DNA of 64,000 bases from Tillus elongatus (GCA_964006375.1 OZ023267.1:12749846-12813845), one strand, 5' to 3'. Positions 11,401 to 22,556 are shown, numbered from the stretch's first letter. Notes: generated by a model not told the origin, from the sequence alone. Numbers and translations are program-made.

Positions 11401-12794
11401 GAAGCAGCTGATGCAGTTCCTGTGGCAGCTAGGCATTTCGTGGGATGAAAAACCACCACTAGAAGTCGAATCCAGGTGGGACACATACAAATCGCAACTT
11501 TCTTGTTTGTCATCGTTGTCAATTCCGCGGTATGTGTCTGCTGAAGGTACTACTTCTTCTACATTGCATGGATTCTCGGATGCGTCTGAGCTTGGTTATG
11601 GGGCCGTAATTTATCTTCGTGTTGTATCCGCCAGCGGAGCCATAAAGATATCTCTCTTGTGTGCTAAGTCTCGTGTCTCCCCACTAAAAAAAGTATCAGT
11701 ACCCCGATTGGAGCTTTGTGCAGCAGCCTTGTTAGCAGAGTTGATGGAGTTCGTTCAGGTTACATACCGAAAGACTATTTCTATTGATAATATATTTTGC
11801 TGGTCTGATTCCACAGTTGCCATTCAGTGGATTAAGTCATCTCCCCATCGATGGAAAACGTTTGTGGCCAATAGAGTGGCGCTCATACAAGAAAAGGTAC
11901 CCCCTGGTTGCTGGTCACATGTTTCGGGGTTAATCAACCCTGCAGATTGTGCATCGCGCGGACTTACTCCTAATGAGCTTCTCAATCACCCGCTATGGTG
12001 GACGGGTCCGGCTTTCTTGTCCGAACCATCCGATACATGGATTAGCGCAGAATCTTTAGGTGAAGAGTCCGATGTCATGATGTCGGAGCAAAGGCAAGTT
12101 GTGTGCATGACAAAGGTTGTTTCGTGTGATTGGCCGCTGAATTTGTTAGAAGGGTATTCTTCGCTGAGGAAAATTCAAGGTATCATTGCTTACAGTATGA
12201 GGTTTGTCAAAAATCTGAAATTACCCCGGAAGGACAGAATTTCGGGCGCATTGAGTGAGGCGGAGCTTTACACTGCACTGACTTTTCTTGTTAAAGCAGT
12301 ACAAAGGTTGGCGTTTGAGAGGGAAATGCGTGACATTGAGCATGGTCGACCTTGTGTAAAGTCTATCCGTAGGCTGGCCCCATTTGTGGATAGGGATGGT
12401 GTTCTCAGGGTGGGCGGTAGACTTAGATGCTCGGACTTGTCGTTTGATGCAAAGCATCCCATGCTTCTGCCACGTTCACACTTGCTCACTGACTTGGTGA
12501 TTCGTAGTGTCCATCAGAAACACTTACATCCTGGACCTCGTACCTTGCAGTATTTGTTGTCACAAAATTTTTGGATTCTTTCGGCCCGCCGGGCAATTAA
12601 TAGTGTGCTTGGGCAATGTTATCGTTGTTTCCGTGTTCGCCCGGTAACTTTGACACCTGTAATGGGGGATCTTCCTCCAGTAAGAGTTTCTCAGCTGAAA
12701 CCATTCTCTCACACTGGAATTGATTTTGCCGGTCCATTTCTCGTTACCCAGGGAAGATATCGTGGTGTCAGAAGTGCGAAGGCATATGTGTGTA
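8420..12794 (+). pseudogene. Bel/Pao gag-pol, N-terminal part through first half of integrase
   Basis: A single frame of about 1458 codons from the ATG at 8420. This start is chosen because the peptide MEVEKLINKR opens a normal Gag, although the frame is open from 8216. Domains in order: DUF1759-type Gag (about aa 125-300); cysteine/histidine knuckles (about aa 340-410); DUF1758 aspartic protease with LLDCASQ (about aa 470); reverse transcriptase with YVDD (about aa 878); RNase H with GFSDAS (about aa 1050); integrase zinc-binding region and first catalytic Asp in GIDFAGPF (about aa 1433). The frame then enters the satellite array and stops at 12850. The remaining integrase is at 19475-20275. 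Confidence 0.92.
12782..12794. repeat. Left copy of the array's target duplication
   Basis: GCATATGTGTGTA, repeated exactly at 19475-19487. Because the last bases also resemble the satellite junction, the true duplication is between 8 and 13 bp. Confidence 0.8.
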
Positions 12795-12800
12795 AGACTA

Positions 12801-12891
12801 GATGCATTCTCGCAACAATTAGAACCGCAGACCGGTTTCGCTCTCATTAGAGCTCCTCAGTACGGCACACTAATTGCAGCAAAAATGCACC
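12801..12891 (-). ncRNA. Type I hammerhead ribozyme, representative minus-strand copy (1 of 9)
   Basis: Same fold as the plus-strand copy described at 15521-15611. The complement of the CTGAGGA core is at 12854-12860 and the predicted cleavage falls between 12830 and 12829 on the minus strand. Distal stem I strands are GATGCATTCTCGC (12801-12813) and the region around 12881-12893. Further copies follow every 307 bp to the ninth at 15310. Confidence 0.85.
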
Positions 12892-15338
12892 AAAAATAAC
12901 ACGGCTATCGTATAGCCAGTCTCAAAACACTAAGTGAGTAGCGAACGTGTCGCCACCTAGTTCGGAACCAAGTACTATGTTGTCACGCCCGCTCCAAATA
13001 ATACAGAGTATTAAAAATAGAGACGGTATACAACTAACTAACAATTTAAAAAATTGTTAGCCCTGGCCCATTTCTACCCCAATATAGGGACAAAGTATGT
13101 AAGACTAGATGCATTCTCGCAACAATTAGAACCGCAGACCGGTTTCGCTCTCATTAGAGCTCCTCAGTACGGCACACTAATTGCAGCAAAAATGCACCAA
13201 AAATAACACGGCTATCGTATAGCCAGTCTCAAAACACTAAGTGAGTAGCGAACGTGTCGCCACCTAGTTCGGAACCAAGTACTATGTTGTCACGCCCGCT
13301 CCAAATAATACAGAGTATTAAAAATAGAGACGGTATACAACTAACTAACAATTTAAAAAATTGTTAGCCCTGGCCCATTTCTACCCCAATATAGGGACAA
13401 AGTATGTAAGACTAGATGCATTCTCGCAACAATTAGAACCGCAGACCGGTTTCGCTCTCATTAGAGCTCCTCAGTACGGCACACTAATTGCAGCAAAAAT
13501 GCACCAAAAATAACACGGCTATCGTATAGCCAGTCTCAAAACACTAAGTGAGTAGCGAACGTGTCGCCACCTAGTTCGGAACCAAGTACTATGTTGTCAC
13601 GCCCGCTCCAAATAATACAGAGTATTAAAAATAGAGACGGTATACAACTAACTAACAATTTAAAAAATTGTTAGCCCTGGCCCATTTCTACCCCAATATA
13701 GGGACAAAGTATGTAAGACTAGATGCATTCTCGCAACAATTAGAACCGCAGACCGGTTTCGCTCTCATTAGAGCTCCTCAGTACGGCACACTAATTGCAG
13801 CAAAAATGCACCAAAAATAACACGGCTATCGTATAGCCAGTCTCAAAACACTAAGTGAGTAGCGAACGTGTCGCCACCTAGTTCGGAACCAAGTACTATG
13901 TTGTCACGCCCGCTCCAAATAATACAGAGTATTAAAAATAGAGACGGTATACAACTAACTAACAATTTAAAAAATTGTTAGCCCTGGCCCATTTCTACCC
14001 CAATATAGGGACAAAGTATGTAAGACTAGATGCATTCTCGCAACAATTAGAACCGCAGACCGGTTTCGCTCTCATTAGAGCTCCTCAGTACGGCACACTA
14101 ATTGCAGCAAAAATGCACCAAAAATAACACGGCTATCGTATAGCCAGTCTCAAAACACTAAGTGAGTAGCGAACGTGTCGCCACCTAGTTCGGAACCAAG
14201 TACTATGTTGTCACGCCCGCTCCAAATAATACAGAGTATTAAAAATAGAGACGGTATACAACTAACTAACAATTTAAAAAATTGTTAGCCCTGGCCCATT
14301 TCTACCCCAATATAGGGACAAAGTATGTAAGACTAGATGCATTCTCGCAACAATTAGAACCGCAGACCGGTTTCGCTCTCATTAGAGCTCCTCAGTACGG
14401 CACACTAATTGCAGCAAAAATGCACCAAAAATAACACGGCTATCGTATAGCCAGTCTCAAAACACTAAGTGAGTAGCGAACGTGTCGCCACCTAGTTCGG
14501 AACCAAGTACTATGTTGTCACGCCCGCTCCAAATAATACAGAGTATTAAAAATAGAGACGGTATACAACTAACTAACAATTTAAAAAATTGTTAGCCCTG
14601 GCCCATTTCTACCCCAATATAGGGACAAAGTATGTAAGACTAGATGCATTCTCGCAACAATTAGAACCGCAGACCGGTTTCGCTCTCATTAGAGCTCCTC
14701 AGTACGGCACACTAATTGCAGCAAAAATGCACCAAAAATAACACGGCTATCGTATAGCCAGTCTCAAAACACTAAGTGAGTAGCGAACGTGTCGCCACCT
14801 AGTTCGGAACCAAGTACTATGTTGTCACGCCCGCTCCAAATAATACAGAGTATTAAAAATAGAGACGGTATACAACTAACTAACAATTTAAAAAATTGTT
14901 AGCCCTGGCCCATTTCTACCCCAATATAGGGACAAAGTATGTAAGACTAGATGCATTCTCGCAACAATTAGAACCGCAGACCGGTTTCGCTCTCATTAGA
15001 GCTCCTCAGTACGGCACACTAATTGCAGCAAAAATGCACCAAAAATAACACGGCTATCGTATAGCCAGTCTCAAAACACTAAGTGAGTAGCGAACGTGTC
15101 GCCACCTAGTTCGGAACCAAGTACTATGTTGTCACGCCCGCTCCAAATAATACAGAGTATTAAAAATAGAGACGGTATACAACTAACTAACAATTTAAAA
15201 AATTGTTAGCCCTGGCCCATTTCTACCCCAATATAGGGACAAAGTATGTAAGACTAGATGCATTCTCGCAACAATTAGAACCGCAGACCGGTTTCGCTCT
15301 CATTAGAGCTCCTCAGTACGGCACACTAATTGCAGCAA

Positions 15339-15343
15339 AAATG
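15339..15343. other. Orientation switch of the satellite array
   Basis: Left units contain GCAAAAATGCACC and right units contain GGTAGAAATGGGCC. The junction reads GCAAAAATGGGCC, so the two blocks join through the shared AAATG. This is head-to-head with respect to the ribozyme's 5' side. It may be a genuine template-switch or end-joining product, or an assembly join. Confidence 0.9.
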
Positions 15344-18300
15344 GGCCAGGGCTAACAATTTTTTAAATTGTTAGTTAGTTGTATACCGTCTCTATTTTTA
15401 ATACTCTGTATTATTTGGAGCGGGCGTGACAACATAGTACTTGGTTCCGAACTAGGTGGCGACACGTTCGCTACTCACTTAGTGTTTTGAGACTGGCTAT
15501 ACGATAGCCGTGTTATTTTTGGTGCATTTTTGCTGCAATTAGTGTGCCGTACTGAGGAGCTCTAATGAGAGCGAAACCGGTCTGCGGTTCTAATTGTTGC
15601 GAGAATGCATCTAGTCTTACATACTTTGTCCCTATATTGGGGTAGAAATGGGCCAGGGCTAACAATTTTTTAAATTGTTAGTTAGTTGTATACCGTCTCT
15701 ATTTTTAATACTCTGTATTATTTGGAGCGGGCGTGACAACATAGTACTTGGTTCCGAACTAGGTGGCGACACGTTCGCTACTCACTTAGTGTTTTGAGAC
15801 TGGCTATACGATAGCCGTGTTATTTTTGGTGCATTTTTGCTGCAATTAGTGTGCCGTACTGAGGAGCTCTAATGAGAGCGAAACCGGTCTGCGGTTCTAA
15901 TTGTTGCGAGAATGCATCTAGTCTTACATACTTTGTCCCTATATTGGGGTAGAAATGGGCCAGGGCTAACAATTTTTTAAATTGTTAGTTAGTTGTATAC
16001 CGTCTCTATTTTTAATACTCTGTATTATTTGGAGCGGGCGTGACAACATAGTACTTGGTTCCGAACTAGGTGGCGACACGTTCGCTACTCACTTAGTGTT
16101 TTGAGACTGGCTATACGATAGCCGTGTTATTTTTGGTGCATTTTTGCTGCAATTAGTGTGCCGTACTGAGGAGCTCTAATGAGAGCGAAACCGGTCTGCG
16201 GTTCTAATTGTTGCGAGAATGCATCTAGTCTTACATACTTTGTCCCTATATTGGGGTAGAAATGGGCCAGGGCTAACAATTTTTTAAATTGTTAGTTAGT
16301 TGTATACCGTCTCTATTTTTAATACTCTGTATTATTTGGAGCGGGCGTGACAACATAGTACTTGGTTCCGAACTAGGTGGCGACACGTTCGCTACTCACT
16401 TAGTGTTTTGAGACTGGCTATACGATAGCCGTGTTATTTTTGGTGCATTTTTGCTGCAATTAGTGTGCCGTACTGAGGAGCTCTAATGAGAGCGAAACCG
16501 GTCTGCGGTTCTAATTGTTGCGAGAATGCATCTAGTCTTACATACTTTGTCCCTATATTGGGGTAGAAATGGGCCAGGGCTAACAATTTTTTAAATTGTT
16601 AGTTAGTTGTATACCGTCTCTATTTTTAATACTCTGTATTATTTGGAGCGGGCGTGACAACATAGTACTTGGTTCCGAACTAGGTGGCGACACGTTCGCT
16701 ACTCACTTAGTGTTTTGAGACTGGCTATACGATAGCCGTGTTATTTTTGGTGCATTTTTGCTGCAATTAGTGTGCCGTACTGAGGAGCTCTAATGAGAGC
16801 GAAACCGGTCTGCGGTTCTAATTGTTGCGAGAATGCATCTAGTCTTACATACTTTGTCCCTATATTGGGGTAGAAATGGGCCAGGGCTAACAATTTTTTA
16901 AATTGTTAGTTAGTTGTATACCGTCTCTATTTTTAATACTCTGTATTATTTGGAGCGGGCGTGACAACATAGTACTTGGTTCCGAACTAGGTGGCGACAC
17001 GTTCGCTACTCACTTAGTGTTTTGAGACTGGCTATACGATAGCCGTGTTATTTTTGGTGCATTTTTGCTGCAATTAGTGTGCCGTACTGAGGAGCTCTAA
17101 TGAGAGCGAAACCGGTCTGCGGTTCTAATTGTTGCGAGAATGCATCTAGTCTTACATACTTTGTCCCTATATTGGGGTAGAAATGGGCCAGGGCTAACAA
17201 TTTTTTAAATTGTTAGTTAGTTGTATACCGTCTCTATTTTTAATACTCTGTATTATTTGGAGCGGGCGTGACAACATAGTACTTGGTTCCGAACTAGGTG
17301 GCGACACGTTCGCTACTCACTTAGTGTTTTGAGACTGGCTATACGATAGCCGTGTTATTTTTGGTGCATTTTTGCTGCAATTAGTGTGCCGTACTGAGGA
17401 GCTCTAATGAGAGCGAAACCGGTCTGCGGTTCTAATTGTTGCGAGAATGCATCTAGTCTTACATACTTTGTCCCTATATTGGGGTAGAAATGGGCCAGGG
17501 CTAACAATTTTTTAAATTGTTAGTTAGTTGTATACCGTCTCTATTTTTAATACTCTGTATTATTTGGAGCGGGCGTGACAACATAGTACTTGGTTCCGAA
17601 CTAGGTGGCGACACGTTCGCTACTCACTTAGTGTTTTGAGACTGGCTATACGATAGCCGTGTTATTTTTGGTGCATTTTTGCTGCAATTAGTGTGCCGTA
17701 CTGAGGAGCTCTAATGAGAGCGAAACCGGTCTGCGGTTCTAATTGTTGCGAGAATGCATCTAGTCTTACATACTTTGTCCCTATATTGGGGTAGAAATGG
17801 GCCAGGGCTAACAATTTTTTAAATTGTTAGTTAGTTGTATACCGTCTCTATTTTTAATACTCTGTATTATTTGGAGCGGGCGTGACAACATAGTACTTGG
17901 TTCCGAACTAGGTGGCGACACGTTCGCTACTCACTTAGTGTTTTGAGACTGGCTATACGATAGCCGTGTTATTTTTGGTGCATTTTTGCTGCAATTAGTG
18001 TGCCGTACTGAGGAGCTCTAATGAGAGCGAAACCGGTCTGCGGTTCTAATTGTTGCGAGAATGCATCTAGTCTTACATACTTTGTCCCTATATTGGGGTA
18101 GAAATGGGCCAGGGCTAACAATTTTTTAAATTGTTAGTTAGTTGTATACCGTCTCTATTTTTAATACTCTGTATTATTTGGAGCGGGCGTGACAACATAG
18201 TACTTGGTTCCGAACTAGGTGGCGACACGTTCGCTACTCACTTAGTGTTTTGAGACTGGCTATACGATAGCCGTGTTATTTTTGGTGCATTTTTGCTGCA

Positions 18301-19474
18301 ATTAGTGTGCCGTACTGAGGAGCTCTAATGAGAGCGAAACCGGTCTGCGGTTCTAATTGTTGCGAGAATGCATCTAGTCTTACATACTTTGTCCCTATAT
18401 TGGGGTAGAAATGGGCCAGGGCTAACAATTTTTTAAATTGTTAGTTAGTTGTATACCGTCTCTATTTTTAATACTCTGTATTATTTGGAGCGGGCGTGAC
18501 AACATAGTACTTGGTTCCGAACTAGGTGGCGACACGTTCGCTACTCACTTAGTGTTTTGAGACTGGCTATACGATAGCCGTGTTATTTTTGGTGCATTTT
18601 TGCTGCAATTAGTGTGCCGTACTGAGGAGCTCTAATGAGAGCGAAACCGGTCTGCGGTTCTAATTGTTGCGAGAATGCATCTAGTCTTACATACTTTGTC
18701 CCTATATTGGGGTAGAAATGGGCCAGGGCTAACAATTTTTTAAATTGTTAGTTAGTTGTATACCGTCTCTATTTTTAATACTCTGTATTATTTGGAGCGG
18801 GCGTGACAACATAGTACTTGGTTCCGAACTAGGTGGCGACACGTTCGCTACTCACTTAGTGTTTTGAGACTGGCTATACGATAGCCGTGTTATTTTTGGT
18901 GCATTTTTGCTGCAATTAGTGTGCCGTACTGAGGAGCTCTAATGAGAGCGAAACCGGTCTGCGGTTCTAATTGTTGCGAGAATGCATCTAGTCTTACATA
19001 CTTTGTCCCTATATTGGGGTAGAAATGGGCCAGGGCTAACAATTTTTTAAATTGTTAGTTAGTTGTATACCGTCTCTATTTTTAATACTCTGTATTATTT
19101 GGAGCGGGCGTGACAACATAGTACTTGGTTCCGAACTAGGTGGCGACACGTTCGCTACTCACTTAGTGTTTTGAGACTGGCTATACGATAGCCGTGTTAT
19201 TTTTGGTGCATTTTTGCTGCAATTAGTGTGCCGTACTGAGGAGCTCTAATGAGAGCGAAACCGGTCTGCGGTTCTAATTGTTGCGAGAATGCATCTAGTC
19301 TTACATACTTTGTCCCTATATTGGGGTAGAAATGGGCCAGGGCTAACAATTTTTTAAATTGTTAGTTAGTTGTATACCGTCTCTATTTTTAATACTCTGT
19401 ATTATTTGGAGCGGGCGTGACAACATAGTACTTGGTTCCGAACTAGGTGGCGACACGTTCGCTACTCACTTAGT
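15344..19474 (+). repeat. 307-bp retrozyme-like satellite, inverted block (ribozyme sense on plus strand)
   Basis: Thirteen full and one partial copy (13.5) of the same 307-bp unit in opposite orientation. The mark at the end of GAAATG recurs at 15343, 15650, 15957 and so on to 19334. No copy-to-copy difference was seen. Ribozyme cores CTGAGGA start at 15552 + 307k for k = 0 to 12. Besides the hammerhead, each unit holds three further hairpins: GGCTAT-ACG-ATAGCC, AATAC-TCT-GTATT, and CTAACAATTT-TTT-AAATTGTTAG. Confidence 0.97.
15521..15611 (+). ncRNA. Type I hammerhead ribozyme, representative plus-strand copy (1 of 13)
   Basis: Self-cleaving RNA motif. Core C3-A9 is CTGAGGA (15552-15558). 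Stem II is GCTCT/AGAGC closing an AATG loop (15559-15572), with the usual G10.1-C11.1 pair. GAAA follows at 15573-15576, then stem III as the palindrome ACCGGT (15576-15581) and C17 at 15582, so the cleavage triplet is GTC. Stem I pairs TGCGGT (15583-15588) with GCCGTA (15546-15551), has an internal loop T / TGT, then CTAATTG (15590-15596) with CAATTAG (15536-15542), then an extended helix reaching 15521 and 15611. The open stem I makes it type I, the form reported in metazoan repeats. Not tested by folding software. Confidence 0.88.
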
Positions 19475-20275
19475 GCATATGTGTGTATTTTTGTTTGCAT
19501 GACCACAAAGGCTGTGCATATTGAATCGGTATCAGACCTCACCTCGGAGGCTTTTCTTGCTGCTTTTCGGCGCTTTGTGGCTCGAAGAGGTCGTTGTGAC
19601 AATGTCTACAGTGACTGCGGCACTAATTTTGTCGGGGCCAACCGATTGTTGGTTTCATACGCACATCAGGTGACTGATTCCTTGTCAATTGAGTGGCATT
19701 GGAATCCCCCAGCAGCGCCGCACTTTGGAGGACTGTGGGAAGCAGGGGTTCGTTCCATTAAAACTCGCTTGCGTCGTGTTGTTGGCACACAGGTTCTGAC
19801 ATTCGAGGAACTGACCACTGTTCTGGCACAGATTGAAGCAGTTCTTAATTCCCGACCGCTCTGTAGTCTTAGTACAGACCCCAATGACATGACATCGCTT
19901 TCCCCTGCGCACTTCTTGACCATGGAGCCTCTTTGTGCCCCACCTGACCCAGACGTGACTGATGTCAAACTTACCAGACTTTCTCGTTGGCAACTTGTTT
20001 CCAGAATGCATCAAGATTTTTGGAAACGCTGGAAAAGTGAATATTTGCACACCTTGCAGCAGCGCAATAAGTGGTCTACCCCCCAAGAAGCTCCTTCGAT
20101 TGGTACTCTCGTTGTCATCAAAGATGAGACAGTGTCTCCGCTTGTGTGGAAGTTAGGGCGCATATTGAAACTCTATCCGGGTCGTGATGGTGTTGCCCGT
20201 GTCGCTCAAGTACGAACAAGCACAAGTATTTTAGATCGTCCTATGACCAAGCTGTGCCCTTTACCTTCGCAGTAA
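19475..20275 (+). pseudogene. Bel/Pao integrase, second half
   Basis: Continues the gag-pol frame after the satellite array: codon phase is the same on both sides of the duplicated GCATATGTGTGTA. It holds the second catalytic Asp in YSDCGTNF (about 19609) and the catalytic Glu in GGLWEAGV (about 19736), about 42 residues later as usual for Pao integrases. The C-terminal tail contains the LWKLGRI-like region (VWKLGRI) typical of the family. Stop TAA at 20273-20275. The array therefore separates the first catalytic Asp from the other two residues and abolishes integrase. Confidence 0.9.
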
Positions 20276-20389
20276 ACGGCCAGTACGCATCTCCCATTTG
20301 TATAGTTAGTTATAGTGTGTATCTACCAATTTAATTTAATCTTTGCATTTTTTAATCGGAAATAAGTAGTCCTTATTTGGTGGGCGGAA
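20276..20389 (+). other. Bel/Pao 3' untranslated stretch with weak polypurine tract
   Basis: Short spacer between the gag-pol stop and the 3' LTR. A purine-rich GGTGGGCGGAA directly precedes the LTR and is the best candidate plus-strand primer site. Confidence 0.5.
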
Positions 20390-20929
<540 letters not shown>

Positions 20930-20949
20930 TGATCATTATTATCCCAAAT

Positions 20950-21557
20950 ATGTCGGGTGACGGAAGATCTATCTATAGTACCGTAACGTAATTGGGCTAA
21001 GTGTTCTTTGAATCTAATTCAAATCGTTCTTTTTGTTTGTCTGACGTACTTAAGATGACAATCTTTACAACTTATTACATAAATTCCGTGCTATCCTTGT
21101 CTTTTGGGTTAGCTAGCAAGTTTTTTAAGGTATTTTTTGTCAAAAATATTAGCTGCAAGTTGACTTTTTTTAAAATGCTCTCTAGACCCCTCGTGATTCT
21201 AGGTTCAAATGGTAAGCAAACAAAGTTTTTTTCGGATTTCTCTCTTCTAAATGTCGTTGATCCTGTCAACATTTTATTTGTTTTCTGTTTGTTTATTAAT
21301 TTTTCCACGAGGCAAGCAGTGTATCCGTTATATTCGGTCACGTTCTTAATATAATTTAATTCTTTGGTATATCTACTTTTGTTTAAAGGAAAATTAATTA
21401 ACCGATTTACCAAAAAATTCAGACTGGCCATTTTGTGTGCGTACGTATGATGTGAGTCGTTCGGAATGTAGCTTAGTGTGGTGGTTTCCTTACTATAGAA
21501 AGGACGCGATTTTTTCAACGAGATCTCAAAAGATAGAAAATAAAGAAGTCTATACAT
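20950..21557 (-). pseudogene. Penelope-like element fragment: RT C-terminus to GIY-YIG start
   Basis: Minus-strand frame with the pattern of Penelope-like proteins after the catalytic RT core: SYIPNDSHHTYAHKMASLNF, then FVCLPFEPRITRGLESILKK, then TLKNLLANPKDK. Past a frameshift near 21075, another frame reads SCKDCHLKYVRQTKRTI followed by a stop and RFKEHLA, which matches the opening of the GIY-YIG endonuclease (usually a K(Y)VGQT core; here R replaces G). The catalytic RT motifs are missing, so this is a 5'-truncated dead copy. Penelope-like elements are known to carry hammerhead motifs, which matters given the neighbouring ribozyme array. Confidence 0.75.
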
Positions 21558-21559
21558 AC

Positions 21560-21840
21560 GGTGAAAATTGTTTCCTATGCCATTCGATCACGGCCGACTA
21601 AAACTATGTTCATGTCACAGCATTTATAAACTTGTTTCTCCAACTTTTGAGATGTTATTGTTGCCTTTCATAGTTCCGTCATAATAGTAATATTTTCTAC
21701 GAAATTTGGTAGGCAACAATTTTAAAGAATAGCGAATCCAGTGGCGTACTTATTTCTTTCATAAACGTAAAAATTTTGACAATTGAAAATAGTTTTAGTA
21801 GGCCGTGATCGAATGGCATAGAAAACAATTTTCACAGGAT
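21560..21840. mobile_element. MITE with about 45-bp terminal inverted repeats
   Basis: GGTGAAAATTGTTTCCTATG at the left and its complement, CATAGAAAACAATTTTCAC, at the right. Internal sequence is AT-rich and non-coding. Confidence 0.6.
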
Positions 21841-21904
21841 CTAGAGACTTCTCCATTTTATATCTTTTGAGATCTCGTTAAAAAAATCGCGTTATAAATA
21901 CAAG

Positions 21905-22130
21905 TTACAGTGGTGTTTCCAAATGAGAAGGGTCACACAAATAAACCTGTCTGAAATGGTTAATAATTTTTCTTTTTTGATGAAATTTGGCATATATCTA
22001 TTTTGGCCATGTCGAATGCAAGCGCGTAGTTATTTTTTCCTTAAAAAAACGTCCCTAAACGTTTTTCTCATTTTTTGACATAGAAAAACTGCATTAGTAG
22101 TCCTTGGTCAGGTGGCATAGAGAACAATTT
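21905..22130 (-). mobile_element. MITE-like repeat, inverted copy of 6827-7060
   Basis: Reverse complement of the 6827 repeat, including the blocks TTTTTGACATAGAAAAACTG and GGTGGCATAGAGAACAATTT. Non-coding. Confidence 0.5.
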
Positions 22131-22139
22131 TAGTTGTTG

Positions 22140-22450
22140 GGGTCGATATAGAGTCCTTCAAAAGTTAAGGCCACTTTTCTAAAACATCAGAGGCACATTT
22201 GACGGTCTGTATCTTCTTTAATATGTCAGCATGCAACACTATCGTGACAACGATCTGAAAAAGTCTTCTTCTTTCAACTTCAATCTATACAGGAAGAATT
22301 CCTTGAAAACAGTATACAGAGTAAGTAAAAACACTGGAGTCAAGTTTTCTCGAGAAATTAAAATGGAACACCCTCTATATTATAATCAATTTCGTTACAT
22401 CAACCAATGTTCTTTCAGTTTCATGGGGTACTCCCTATACCTAAAACCAG
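22140..22450 (-). mobile_element. Repeat shared in inverted orientation with 26860-27140
   Basis: Contains ACATCAGAGGCACATTTGAC and CGAGAAATTAAAATGGAACA. The same blocks occur reverse-complemented at 26860-27140. Family unknown; no coding capacity seen. Confidence 0.6.
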
Positions 22451-22465
22451 TACTTACTGAGATAT

Positions 22466-22469
<4 letters not shown>

Positions 22470-22556
<87 letters not shown>
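22470..22556. repeat. (AT)n microsatellite
   Basis: About 43 AT units. Confidence 0.95.

Larger units (their letters stand above)
12795..15343 (-). repeat. 307-bp retrozyme-like satellite, first block (ribozyme sense on minus strand)
   Basis: Eight full and one partial copy (8.3) of a 307-bp unit; the mark AAGACTAGATG recurs at 12794, 13101, 13408, 13715 and so on to 15250. I found no difference between copies on inspection. The hammerhead ribozyme of each unit is on the minus strand: its core complement TCCTCAG lies at 12854 + 307k for k = 0 to 8. The block ends in the 5-bp overlap AAATG (15339-15343), where orientation reverses. Confidence 0.97.

Noticed and set aside
12560..12847. Minus-strand frames inside Bel gag-pol
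   Set aside because: They overlap the well-supported plus-strand polyprotein and have no motifs of their own.
15552..15590. Alternative hammerhead fold with stem III ACCG/CGGT, loop GTCTG and cleavage at GTT
   Set aside because: Stem III would be a normal hairpin, but the sequences then adjoining the core (CTAATTG and GCCGTA) cannot pair as stem I. The GTC version gives an almost continuous stem I and a better cleavage triplet.
12795..19474. CRISPR array
   Set aside because: The 307-bp units are contiguous tandem copies with no variable spacers, sit inside a retrotransposon of a eukaryote, and no cas-like genes exist.
12795..19474. Ordinary centromeric satellite
   Set aside because: The flanking duplication of integrase sequence and the conserved ribozyme point to a mobile origin; a role at centromeres cannot be judged from one window.
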